Shown here: piece by piece, positions 32,936 to 39,851 of the stretch
Numbering within the stretch: the stretch's first letter is position 1
Layout of the letters: every line of letters starts with the position of its first letter
NCBI GenBank assembly: GCA_020851735.1
Contig: JADZCD010000013.1
Coordinates: forward strand, 1-49,935
Source of the DNA: Phycisphaeraceae bacterium
Lineage (GTDB): Bacteria > Planctomycetota > Phycisphaerae > Phycisphaerales > Phycisphaeraceae
Length of the DNA stretch: 49,935 nucleotides
Direction: 5' to 3'
Program-made: the position numbers and the translations under genes
The notes under the pieces: generated by a model
The model's database searches: none
Told to the model about the DNA's origin: nothing
The model's input: only the letters and a program-made list of their open reading frames with translations

Positions 32936-33792
32936 TACGGCAATTCCATTTGCCCCACCCCAGGCTCCCCGGCACCGTTCGCCCGCGCCGTCACCCACCG
33001 GCTGCGCCGCCGCTGCTCGGTCAAAATCACCCGCCGCAGAATCTCCGCGTCCTGGCTGAACACCTTCAGCACCCGCGTCGGATGATTGCACTGGCTGCTG
33101 CGGTGCAGCAACATCACCTTCTGGGGCCGCCCCCCCGGACTGCGCGACGCGATCTTCCGCACCGCTTCAAACGCCTGCTGGTTGGACAAATGCCCGTGCC
33201 CGCCCATGATCCTCTTTTTCAAAAACGCCGGGCGCCTGCTGGCCAACTCCAGCTCCGGCTCGTAATTGCTCTCCAGCGCCAGCACGTCCACGCCCGTGAA
33301 TTCCTCCACCAACTCCTCCGGCACGTGCCCTAAGTCCGTGGCATAGCCCAGGCGCGCCCCCTGCGCCTCAAGCACAAACCCCACCGTGCCTTTCAGGTCA
33401 TGCGGCAGACGGATCGGCCGCGCCCTCACGCCCGTCACCGGCTCAAACACATCCTTCTCAAACAAACGCAGCAGGCCGCTCTCTCGCATCGCCACCGCGC
33501 CCGGCAACCGCTCGAACTCCGGCAGGTGCCAGCGATGCAGAAACAGCGGAATCTGTTCCTCCAAAAGCTTGCCCATCCACGCCGGGCGAAAGTGATCCTG
33601 ATCCAGGTGCGTTAAGCACACCGCCTCGACTTCCTGCAGATTAACTTTCGCCTGTTCCAGCCGCTTGCCCGTGGTGCGCGGGCCAAACCCCAGATCCAAC
33701 AGCATCGTCCGCCCTTGCGTGGTCCGCACCACCGAGCTGTTGCCCCCCGACCCGCTGCCCAACACACAGATCCCCAGCCCTGCCCCATGCAT
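32917..33792 (-). CDS. MBL-fold metallohydrolase, YycJ/WalJ-like
   Basis: A 291-residue beta-lactamase-fold hydrolase. The N-terminus CVLGSGSGGNSSVV is the YycJ signature, followed by MLLDLGFGPRTTGKRL. The metal motif reads THLDQDH where THxHxDH is normal, so the second His is Asp. Later motifs match the group: GYATDLGHVP, LALESNYEPELEL, GGHGHLSNQQA and MLLHRSSQCNHP. WalJ proteins are exonuclease-like factors linked to cell wall or DNA metabolism. AAGGAGG lies 9 nt before ATG 33792; upstream ATGs at 33834 and 33882 lack this. Whether the Asp supports a single-metal site is open. Confidence 0.87.
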   Translation of the reverse strand: MHGAGLGICVLGSGSGGNSSVVRTTQGRTMLLDLGFGPRTTGKRLEQAKVNLQEVEAVCLTHLDQDHFRPAWMGKLLEEQIPLFLHRWHLPEFERLPGAVAMRESGLLRLFEKDVFEPVTGVRARPIRLPHDLKGTVGFVLEAQGARLGYATDLGHVPEELVEEFTGVDVLALESNYEPELELASRRPAFLKKRIMGGHGHLSNQQAFEAVRKIASRSPGGRPQKVMLLHRSSQCNHPTRVLKVFSQDAEILRRVILTEQRRRSRWVTARANGAGEPGVGQMELPYQTAEA

Positions 33793-33972
33793 CACCAAAG
33801 CCTCCTTGCCCGGGTTCCGCGTAAGCTTGCCCATGCTCCGGCATCCGCTGCTCTCCGTCAACCGCCTTTTTTTTTCGTTCACGGTGCACTGGCGTTGTCG
33901 GCCGATCCGTTTTATCCTTGCCCACCTTCATTCGCTCCGCCCACCCCGGCCCAGGCCGGTTTGAGGTCCGCC

Positions 33973-34545
33973 ATGACAAAAAATCTCCCCGTCGTCCGTG
34001 GCTTGTTGATGATCTTGACCTGCGCCGCGCTATTCGTCGCCGCCGGCTGCGATCGTAGTCCTTCCGCCAACCTGCCCGCCGGCAACGGTTCGTCCTCGCC
34101 CAGCGTGGCCGTGATCGACCTGGACCGCCTGGCCAAAGCCATCGGCCGCGATGTGCTGATCCAGCAGGAACTCAAGACTCGCCTGGAAGCCTTAGTCGCC
34201 CAGTCCCGCCAGCAGATGGAAGAGCTCAATCAAAATGCCAACCAGCAGATCAAGCAATTAGCCGACCAGTTCGGGCCCAACCCCACGCCCGCCCAGCGCC
34301 AGCAGGTGCTCCAGATCCGCGATCAGGCCAATCAGGAAGGCCAGCGGATCAACGCCGAATTCGTCGAGCAACGCGCCCAGATTCGCGCGCAGATCATCGC
34401 CCGCTTCCGCGAAGACATTCAGCCGGCCGTGCAGCAGACCGCCGCCGCGCACGGCTTTACCATGGTCTTGGCCCGCGGCGAACAGGTCCTGATCTTCGAC
34501 ACCAGCATCGACATCACCGACGCCGTCGCCGCCAAGCTTCGCTGA
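33973..34545 (+). CDS. OmpH/Skp-like periplasmic lipoprotein
   Basis: A 190-residue protein with a lipoprotein signal (LLMILTCAALFVAAGC, lipobox AAGC). After a Ser/Pro/Gly linker comes SVAVIDLDRLAKAIGRD, the start of OmpH/Skp domains. A long Gln/Glu-rich coiled coil follows (about residues 65-150, containing LEALVAQSRQQMEELNQNAN), then a short beta segment GFTMVLARGEQVLIFDTSIDITDAV. Skp is a periplasmic chaperone for outer-membrane proteins. Lipid anchoring and the long C-terminal strand region are features shared with the bacterial OmpH outgroup. TGAGGT lies 6 nt before ATG 33973. Confidence 0.85.
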   Translation: MTKNLPVVRGLLMILTCAALFVAAGCDRSPSANLPAGNGSSSPSVAVIDLDRLAKAIGRDVLIQQELKTRLEALVAQSRQQMEELNQNANQQIKQLADQFGPNPTPAQRQQVLQIRDQANQEGQRINAEFVEQRAQIRAQIIARFREDIQPAVQQTAAAHGFTMVLARGEQVLIFDTSIDITDAVAAKLR

Positions 34546-34611
34546 CCTCCGATTCCCCTCTTCCTCGCCCCCTAGCCCGTCCTGCCCCCCCTCCTACAAA
34601 CCCTACCGTTT

Positions 34612-34631
34612 AACCGCCATCCGCGGTTTTT
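34612..34631 (+). terminator. Terminator of the OmpH-like gene
   Basis: Stem AACCGC/GCGGTT (34612-34617 with 34623-34628), loop CATCC, and a T run overlapping the end of the stem. Confidence 0.6.
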
Positions 34632-34698
34632 CGCGCTATTTTCCCTTGACAGCCGCCGTCCAGGCGTCAAGGCGACAGATGTAATTTCTTTGGTTTTT

Positions 34699-34714
34699 CC
34701 CGGAACATTCCGGG
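34699..34714. terminator. Second hairpin downstream of the OmpH-like gene
   Basis: CCCGGAA-CA-TTCCGGG, a perfect 7-bp stem with a 2-nt loop as drawn, then CCTTTG. A T run (GGTTTTT) on the left side also allows a minus-strand reading. Weak terminator or structural repeat. Confidence 0.4.
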
Positions 34715-34749
34715 CCTTTGTCACGTAAATCAATAGAGACTTCTCCCCC

Positions 34750-34909
34750 CGTGCAATCCCAGGCTCTTACATCCTTCACTCCTTATGGGCTAAAGGACCC
34801 CGCCCGATAACCCCCCATAGGAGCGAGCCGAATGTAGCGGCAGCTCGATTGCGGACGATCCTATATCGGGAGTGTGGCCGCCCCCTAAGCAAGGGCAGCC
34901 CGGAAGAAG
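34750..34909 (+). ncRNA. Candidate structured 5' leader upstream of the small lipoprotein gene
   Basis: Complementary segments nest and cross: GCAATC with GATTGC (outer), GGCTC with GAGCC, CTCC-TATGGG with CCCATA-GGAG (a long inner hairpin with one bulged T) and TACAT with ATGTA. The last crosses the GGCTC stem, so a pseudoknot or switch is possible. It matches no riboswitch consensus I recognise. It ends just before the ATG of the lipoprotein. Seen by eye only. Confidence 0.4.
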
Positions 34910-35107
34910 ATGTACAAGAACATTCTTGCCTGCCTTAGCCTTCTGACCTGCGCCCTTCTCCTTGGCGGCTGCATGGCCAGCCGACAACCCCTGGTCACCG
35001 TCCAGCCCGTCTACTCGATCATGCACGACTCCAAGGCCTTGGAAGCCCTGGCCATGGACGCCGGCTGGTCCAGCAGCACCGCTGTGGCCGTAGCGCCTGA
35101 ACGCTGA
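34910..35107 (+). CDS. Small lipoprotein of unknown function
   Basis: A 65-residue protein with a classical lipoprotein signal: LACLSLLTCALLLGGC, with the acylated Cys at residue 21. The mature part is only about 45 residues, with no recognised domain. A GGAAG sequence precedes the ATG, and the gene is followed by two terminator-like hairpins. It follows a structured leader of about 160 nt, which suggests regulated expression. Small surface lipoproteins of this sort are usually lineage-specific; no function is proposed. Confidence 0.7.
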   Translation: MYKNILACLSLLTCALLLGGCMASRQPLVTVQPVYSIMHDSKALEALAMDAGWSSSTAVAVAPER

Positions 35108-35165
35108 ACAAAAGCAGGAGTTGGGAGTCAGGAATTAAGAGTCAGGAATCGCACCTAAAAATAAA

Positions 35166-35188
35166 GCCCACCCACACCTCGGGTGGGC
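35166..35188 (-). terminator. Terminator-like hairpin (minus-strand reading)
   Basis: Stem GCCCACCC/GGGTGGGC with loop ACACCTC. On the minus strand it is followed by TTTATTTTTAG. There is no minus-strand gene upstream nearby, so it may be bidirectional or guard against antisense transcription. Confidence 0.5.
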
Positions 35189-35199
35189 CCAGGATTCAC

Positions 35200-35235
35200 G
35201 CCCAGACATCCCCCGATGCCTGGGCCTTTTTATTT
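35200..35235 (+). terminator. Rho-independent terminator of the small lipoprotein gene
   Basis: An 11-bp stem (35200-35210 with 35215-35225) containing one A-C mismatch, a CCCC loop, then CTTTTTATTT. Confidence 0.85.
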
Positions 35236-35337
35236 GCCAAACTCTTGACATAACCCGCCCCCCGTCGGACCATGGATGCTATTGTCTGGGGCCACTTCTC
35301 TCCGCCTACGCTCGATCGCCCTGAAGGATCAGTCCTC

Positions 35338-36345
35338 ATGGCCGCCACGATCACCAAATTCATCTTGCGAATCCTCGCCACACTGACTGCAGTCTGGTTT
35401 TCGGCCAACGCCATGCTTGGCTTTATCCATTCCTGGTCCAAGGCCAGCCCGCCGCGAGGGGTTTCTACGATCACCTTTGAAGTTTTTTCTTTTGCCCTGA
35501 CTGCTTATCTCATTTATGTAGCCGTCATCTTGTGGGTTAAGTTTTCCCCCTCCGCTGTCCGGCAATTCTGTGCTGTGCTGGGTGTGTTCTTGTGTTTCCT
35601 GTCGGCTTACTTGATTCGTCTAGATTCAAGCGATACCGCCGCGAGTGAATCATCCGCAAATTGGCGGTTTCATACATATCTCATTCCCATTTTTGTCGGC
35701 TGTCTCACTTACGAATTGACAACTCTTTTCTTGAACCGCTTGCTCTTCCCGCAATTCAGGCCTGTTTTATTTCGCCGACAAATTTCATCGCCGCCTGAAA
35801 CTCCTGATCAGGTGCCTGCACAAGAATCATCACCTTCCACAGCAGCTACCATCGTCATGTTTGGCCTACGCACCCTCGCCACCATGGCCGGTGTCTGGGG
35901 CTTGTTGTATATCGCCATCTCTGCCCTAATGATGTTATCTGTGGTTTTCGCCACTCCTGACAACCTTTTTTATGGTTTTATTGAGTTTGAAATTGGGTTG
36001 GAAGGAAGATTATTCTTTATGTTGACGTGGCTTTTTTCCCTTTTGTTAGGCGTGTTCATGGTCTATGTGGCTTATTTAGTCAGGGCCAGATTCTCGCCCT
36101 CTATTCTTCGCCAGATCTGCGGTCTCATTGGCTTCGCCGTTTTCTGCCTGGCACTCACTTACCTCGGCTTTCCCACCATCGATCCTGTCTCGCACGATCC
36201 GGACTCCAGGCTGCTTTATATCCCTATCTTTGCCATCCTCGCCGGCTATCTGACCTTCAAGTTGTCCAACTACTTCTTAAATCGTCTGCTCTTCCCCAAA
36301 TCAACGTCTCTGCCCCAACCTCCACCTATTTCCGCCCCAACCTGA
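35338..36345 (+). CDS. Membrane protein with an internal tandem duplication, unknown function
   Basis: A 335-residue protein of six to eight helices; family not recognised. It is two copies of one unit: residues about 3-139 and 167-321. Both begin AATI..F.LR.LAT...VW, share a middle FSPS..RQ.C segment, and end IPIF...LTY.L..FLNRLLFP with almost the same residues. Unit ends at DNA positions about 35753 and 36300. AAGGA lies 9 nt before ATG 35338. Base composition is clearly lower in GC than neighbours (many T-rich codons such as ttt, ctt, att). It is bounded on both sides by hairpins and repeats. It may be operonic with a small membrane gene 59 nt downstream. Confidence 0.75.
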   Translation: MAATITKFILRILATLTAVWFSANAMLGFIHSWSKASPPRGVSTITFEVFSFALTAYLIYVAVILWVKFSPSAVRQFCAVLGVFLCFLSAYLIRLDSSDTAASESSANWRFHTYLIPIFVGCLTYELTTLFLNRLLFPQFRPVLFRRQISSPPETPDQVPAQESSPSTAATIVMFGLRTLATMAGVWGLLYIAISALMMLSVVFATPDNLFYGFIEFEIGLEGRLFFMLTWLFSLLLGVFMVYVAYLVRARFSPSILRQICGLIGFAVFCLALTYLGFPTIDPVSHDPDSRLLYIPIFAILAGYLTFKLSNYFLNRLLFPKSTSLPQPPPISAPT

Positions 36346-36404
36346 CGCTCTTCGTCCCGTCCTTTGCCCGTCCGGCCCATCGCCTCGAAGGAATATTTCA
36401 ATCC

Positions 36405-36647
36405 ATGCTGTCCTTCAGCCTTTTTTTTCAAGCCGTCCTCCTCGCCTTGGGCCTTTATTGGTGCCATGAGGTATTTCAACGCTGGCGCTCCGACTGGGAG
36501 GATTTTCGTCTCTCTGACGACTACGCCCACAGGCTGGTCATCCTCTTCATTTGGGCTGTCACCGCCTACATCGCCTACCTCGTCGCCACCTCCGCCTACC
36601 GCCTGATCGCCCGCATCGTCCTGAGCATCCAACAACTCCTGGCCTGA
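36405..36647 (+). CDS. Small membrane protein, unknown function
   Basis: An 80-residue protein with two hydrophobic helices (SLFFQAVLLALGLYW and LVILFIWAVTAYIAYLV) separated by a charged loop. The second helix resembles helices in the duplicated protein upstream (TAYLIYVAV), so it may be a third, reduced unit of the same family, but the similarity is weak. AAGGAA lies about 12 nt before the ATG. It is in the same orientation, 59 nt after the larger gene, and is closed by the palindrome at 36724. Confidence 0.55.
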   Translation: MLSFSLFFQAVLLALGLYWCHEVFQRWRSDWEDFRLSDDYAHRLVILFIWAVTAYIAYLVATSAYRLIARIVLSIQQLLA

Positions 36648-36723
36648 CCCCCTTCCCCCCTTTCCCAAAAACACAACCGCCCCGCGTTCTCATGCGAGGC
36701 GATGGGTGCACCAAATTTTACTG

Positions 36724-36751
36724 AAGCCCAGGCATGGCCATGCCTGGGCTT
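36724..36751. terminator. 28-nt perfect palindrome between convergent genes
   Basis: A perfect inverted repeat with arms AAGCCCAGGCATGG and its complement and no spacer. It sits between the plus-strand small membrane gene and the minus-strand lpxD, so it could end transcription from both sides. No long T run follows. Confidence 0.6.
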
Positions 36752-36768
36752 GTTGGGCTTGCCTTCCC

Positions 36769-36799
36769 CTAACCCCTAATCCCTAACCCCCAATCCCCT
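36769..36799. repeat. Telomere-like CCCTAACCC tract beside lpxD
   Basis: Degenerate repeats CCCCTAACCCCTAATCCC and CCCCAATCCCCTA lie directly after the lpxD stop. A G-rich inverted counterpart (GGGGGGTTGGGGGTTAGGG) lies at 39547-39566 on the other side of the lpxD-nuoG pair. Confidence 0.6.
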
Positions 36800-36802
36800 A
36801 GC

Positions 36803-37885
36803 TCACCCCTCCCCCAACCGCTTCTCCAACTCCTTCACTCGTTCCTGCAGTTCGCGCATTTCCTTGACGATCTCCGGCAGGCGCACCACTTCCATGCCCA
36901 CCTTCTTGGCGTCCTCCAACCGAATCGCCGGCGATCCGCCGTATTGCTCGCCCTCCGGCACGTCCGTCACCACGCCCGACCGGGCGGCCACCTGCGCCAG
37001 CCGCCCCACCTGCAAGTGACCCGCCACCCCTGATTGCCCGCCGATCACCACGTAATCCCCCGTCGTCGCCGAGCCGGCAATGCCCACCTGCGACACCAAC
37101 AAATTGTGTTTGCCCACCGTCGCCCCGTGCCCGATGTCCACCAGGTCGCTCATCTTCGTCCCCGCCCCGATCACCGTCGGGCCCACCGCTCCGCGCTGCA
37201 CCGCGCAGTTCGCCCCCAATTCCACGTCGTCCTCAAGGACCACGTTCCCAAACTGCGGAATCTTGTGGTGCGCCCCCTTATGCGTGGCAAAGCCGTAGCC
37301 GTCCGTCCCGATCACCGTCCCGGCGTGCAGAATCACCCGCTTGCCGATCCGGCAGCCCTCGTACACCACCACCCCCGCGTACAGCACCGTCTGCTCGCCC
37401 ACCGTCGATCCTTCGCCGACGTAACAGCCCGCATACAGCACGCACCCATCGCCGATCACCGCGTCGGGCCCGACAAACACAAACGGCTGGATCGCGCAGT
37501 CCTTGCCAATCTTGGCTGAGGGATCAATGTACGCCAGCTTGCTTATCCCCGGCTGCGGCTGCGTGCGAAACCCGTGCAGAATCACCACCGCCTGGCGAAA
37601 CGCGAAATACGGGTCCTCGGCCACCAGCAGCGTCAGCCCCTCGCGGGCCCGCTCGACGTTGCCAGGGCCCACGATCGCCGCCCCGGCCTCGGTCTTCCGC
37701 AATAACCGCGCGTATTTCTGATTGGCCACGAACGTCACCGACTCCCCATCCGCGTCGTCAATGGCGGCGCAGCGACCGATCACCAGCTTTCCGTCGCCCC
37801 TGACCTGGGCGCCGATCCGCTGGGCCAACTCCTCAACCGTCATGGTCTGCTTGTCCATACCGCCGCAAGCATAACGATTTTTCAT
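36803..37885 (-). CDS. lpxD: UDP-3-O-acylglucosamine N-acyltransferase
   Basis: LpxD adds the amide-linked hydroxyacyl chain in lipid A synthesis, in the cytoplasm on the inner membrane. An N-terminal uridine-binding segment (VEELAQRIGAQVRGD, VTFVANQKYARLL) is followed by hexapeptide repeats forming a left-handed beta helix (about residues 115-320). The catalytic His is in GIDG-like ..IGTDGYGFATHKGAHHKIPQFG. A C-terminal coiled coil ends the 360 residues. Its ATG overlaps the nuoG stop (TGATG), so it is translationally coupled; ATGs at 37858 and 37843 are nearer the usual N-terminus. The coupling with nuoG is unusual. Confidence 0.93.
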   Translation of the reverse strand: MKNRYACGGMDKQTMTVEELAQRIGAQVRGDGKLVIGRCAAIDDADGESVTFVANQKYARLLRKTEAGAAIVGPGNVERAREGLTLLVAEDPYFAFRQAVVILHGFRTQPQPGISKLAYIDPSAKIGKDCAIQPFVFVGPDAVIGDGCVLYAGCYVGEGSTVGEQTVLYAGVVVYEGCRIGKRVILHAGTVIGTDGYGFATHKGAHHKIPQFGNVVLEDDVELGANCAVQRGAVGPTVIGAGTKMSDLVDIGHGATVGKHNLLVSQVGIAGSATTGDYVVIGGQSGVAGHLQVGRLAQVAARSGVVTDVPEGEQYGGSPAIRLEDAKKVGMEVVRLPEIVKEMRELQERVKELEKRLGEG

Positions 37886-39537
37886 CAGAGTTCGACGTAG
37901 CTCATCTCGGCCCGCACCGCTGACTCAGCCGCACTTGGCATCGCCACCCCGCTCACCCACATACCCCCCATCCGCTCCCGCACCGTCGCCACGTCATACC
38001 GCTCCGGCTCACTGGCCCCCATCTCCGCCAATAAATCCAGCGCGATCTGCCCTTCCGTCCGCGCCCCCTCGAGCACTCCGATCGCCTGCATAAAGCCCTG
38101 GGTCTTGCCTTTGACGTTGACAAACGACCCGCTCTTTTCCACCCACGTCGCCCCCGGCAACAGCACGTTGGCTTTGCTGGCCAGCGCGTTGGGCAACACG
38201 TCCAGCGTCACCATAAACCGCTTGCCCACCGCCTTGACCAATTCCTTGCTCTCCCCCGCAGGCGTTGGATACCCGCCCGTCAAAATCATCGCCGCCGTCT
38301 TGCTCTGCTTGTCTTCGAGCGACTTTATAAACACCGGGAAGTCCAGCACGCTTTCCGCCCCGCCGCCGACTAATTCCAGCGCCTGCCGCACCCCGCGGGC
38401 ATTGGGGCTCTTTTCCGCGTAGATCGTGTACCCGCCGGGAAACGTCTTGTCCTCGCCCACCACCGGCACAGGCCCCACCGCCAATATCGCCTGCTCGTCC
38501 AGCGCCCGCACCGCCTTGCCCAACAGATACGCTTCTTCCGACGCCAGCATCGGGCTGACCATCACCGCCAGCGAACCCGGCCCCTTTTCCTTCACCGCTT
38601 TCCGCAAGCCCGCCAGCGCTTCCCGATAGGCTGTCTTCCAGTCGCACTCGACCATCCCGCCCAACTGCTGCCGCTGCGGCACGCGCAGCCGTTCCTGGGC
38701 GTGCACGAACTTCCACCCATAGCGAATCTCATCGCTGATCCACCACTTGTTCCCGTCCGCATTCGTCCGCGGCTTGATCCGATACACCAGCCCGTCGTTG
38801 TGGTCGATGCGGATGTGATCGCCCGACGCCGTCACCCCGTCGATCGACGGCGTGGCCTTTAAGAACCACACCCTCTGCGTGAACAAAAAGTCCTTATCCA
38901 GCAGCGCCCCCACCGGGCAGATGTCCACCACGTTGCCCGACAGCTCATTATTCAGCGGGCGCCCGGGAAACACGTCGATCTGTTCCCGATTCCCGCGCCC
39001 GAACACGCCCAATTCCGCTGTGCCCGAAACTTCCTTGGTAAAGCGCACGCACCGCGAGCACATGATGCAGCGATCCGCGTACAGCAGCACGTGCGGGCCG
39101 ATGTCCTTCTTCGGCTGCTTGATCTTGTCGTCCACGAAGCGCGATTCCGCCCGCCCGTACTTGTAGCTGTAGTCCTGCAGGTGACATTCCCCCGCCTGAT
39201 CGCACACCGGGCAATCCAGCGGGTGATTGATCAGCAGGTACTCCATCACCGCCTTCTGATTGGCAATCGCCTTGGGGCTGCGCGTGTACACCACCATGCC
39301 GTCCGCCACCGGGGTCTGGCAGGTCGGCATCAGCTTGGGAATCAGCTCCAGCTTGTTCCCGTTCCGGGGATTGGGCTGGGCCACTTCCGCCAGGCAGATC
39401 CGGCAGCTGGCCACGATCGACAGCCCCGGGTGGTAGCAGTAATGGGGAATCTCCACCCCATTCTCCTGCGCCACCTGCAGGATCATCTTCTTGCCTTCGT
39501 AATTACACTGCCGTCCGTCGATGGTGATGCTTGGCAT
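37885..39537 (-). CDS. nuoG: NADH-quinone oxidoreductase subunit G
   Basis: Peripheral-arm subunit of complex I that carries electrons from NADH towards quinone. The N-terminus binds a 2Fe-2S cluster (CYHPGLSIVASCRICLAE), followed by HPLDCPVCDQAGECHLQ (N3-type cluster with His ligand region) and DRCIMCSRCVRF with DICPVGAL (4Fe-4S). The C-terminal molybdopterin-oxidoreductase-like domain is short: 550 residues in all against 700-900 in many NuoG. It is on the opposite strand from nuoJKLMN and 2.8 kb away from them, coupled to lpxD. A terminator is not seen. Confidence 0.93.
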   Translation of the reverse strand: MPSITIDGRQCNYEGKKMILQVAQENGVEIPHYCYHPGLSIVASCRICLAEVAQPNPRNGNKLELIPKLMPTCQTPVADGMVVYTRSPKAIANQKAVMEYLLINHPLDCPVCDQAGECHLQDYSYKYGRAESRFVDDKIKQPKKDIGPHVLLYADRCIMCSRCVRFTKEVSGTAELGVFGRGNREQIDVFPGRPLNNELSGNVVDICPVGALLDKDFLFTQRVWFLKATPSIDGVTASGDHIRIDHNDGLVYRIKPRTNADGNKWWISDEIRYGWKFVHAQERLRVPQRQQLGGMVECDWKTAYREALAGLRKAVKEKGPGSLAVMVSPMLASEEAYLLGKAVRALDEQAILAVGPVPVVGEDKTFPGGYTIYAEKSPNARGVRQALELVGGGAESVLDFPVFIKSLEDKQSKTAAMILTGGYPTPAGESKELVKAVGKRFMVTLDVLPNALASKANVLLPGATWVEKSGSFVNVKGKTQGFMQAIGVLEGARTEGQIALDLLAEMGASEPERYDVATVRERMGGMWVSGVAMPSAAESAVRAEMSYVEL

Positions 39538-39851
39538 GGCTGGTGAAGGGGGGTTGGGGGTTAGGGATCAGCAATCCTGGCCTGAAAGTCAGGGTAACTT
39601 AGTTTATGGCCTTCCATAATAGCAACTTAGGCCATCGATCCTAAGCTCTTGCTCTCTATCCCGCCCCCTGCCCTTTGCCCCCAGCCCCGTACTCCCGTTA
39701 TCCATCGCATTACTTTGTCTTAACACCCCCACCTCTGCATTCCACCGCCGCAAACAGCCGATGCAATCTTTATCATCCACGCGGATTATCCGCGCGAATT
39801 TTGTTCACGCGCCGAATACCCCTGTGGAATTCGTCATTTAAGAGTAAACGC
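39538..39851. other. Divergent intergenic region between nuoG and the GH15 gene
   Basis: About 310 nt. The nuoG end begins with the telomere-like G-rich tract (39547-39566). The rest is AT-richer sequence that should hold both promoters. No gene seen. Confidence 0.5.

Noticed and set aside
33125..33142. A C-rich run in the MBL gene resembling part of a repeat unit
   Set aside because: Single and lacking the GGAAG part; too weak to call.
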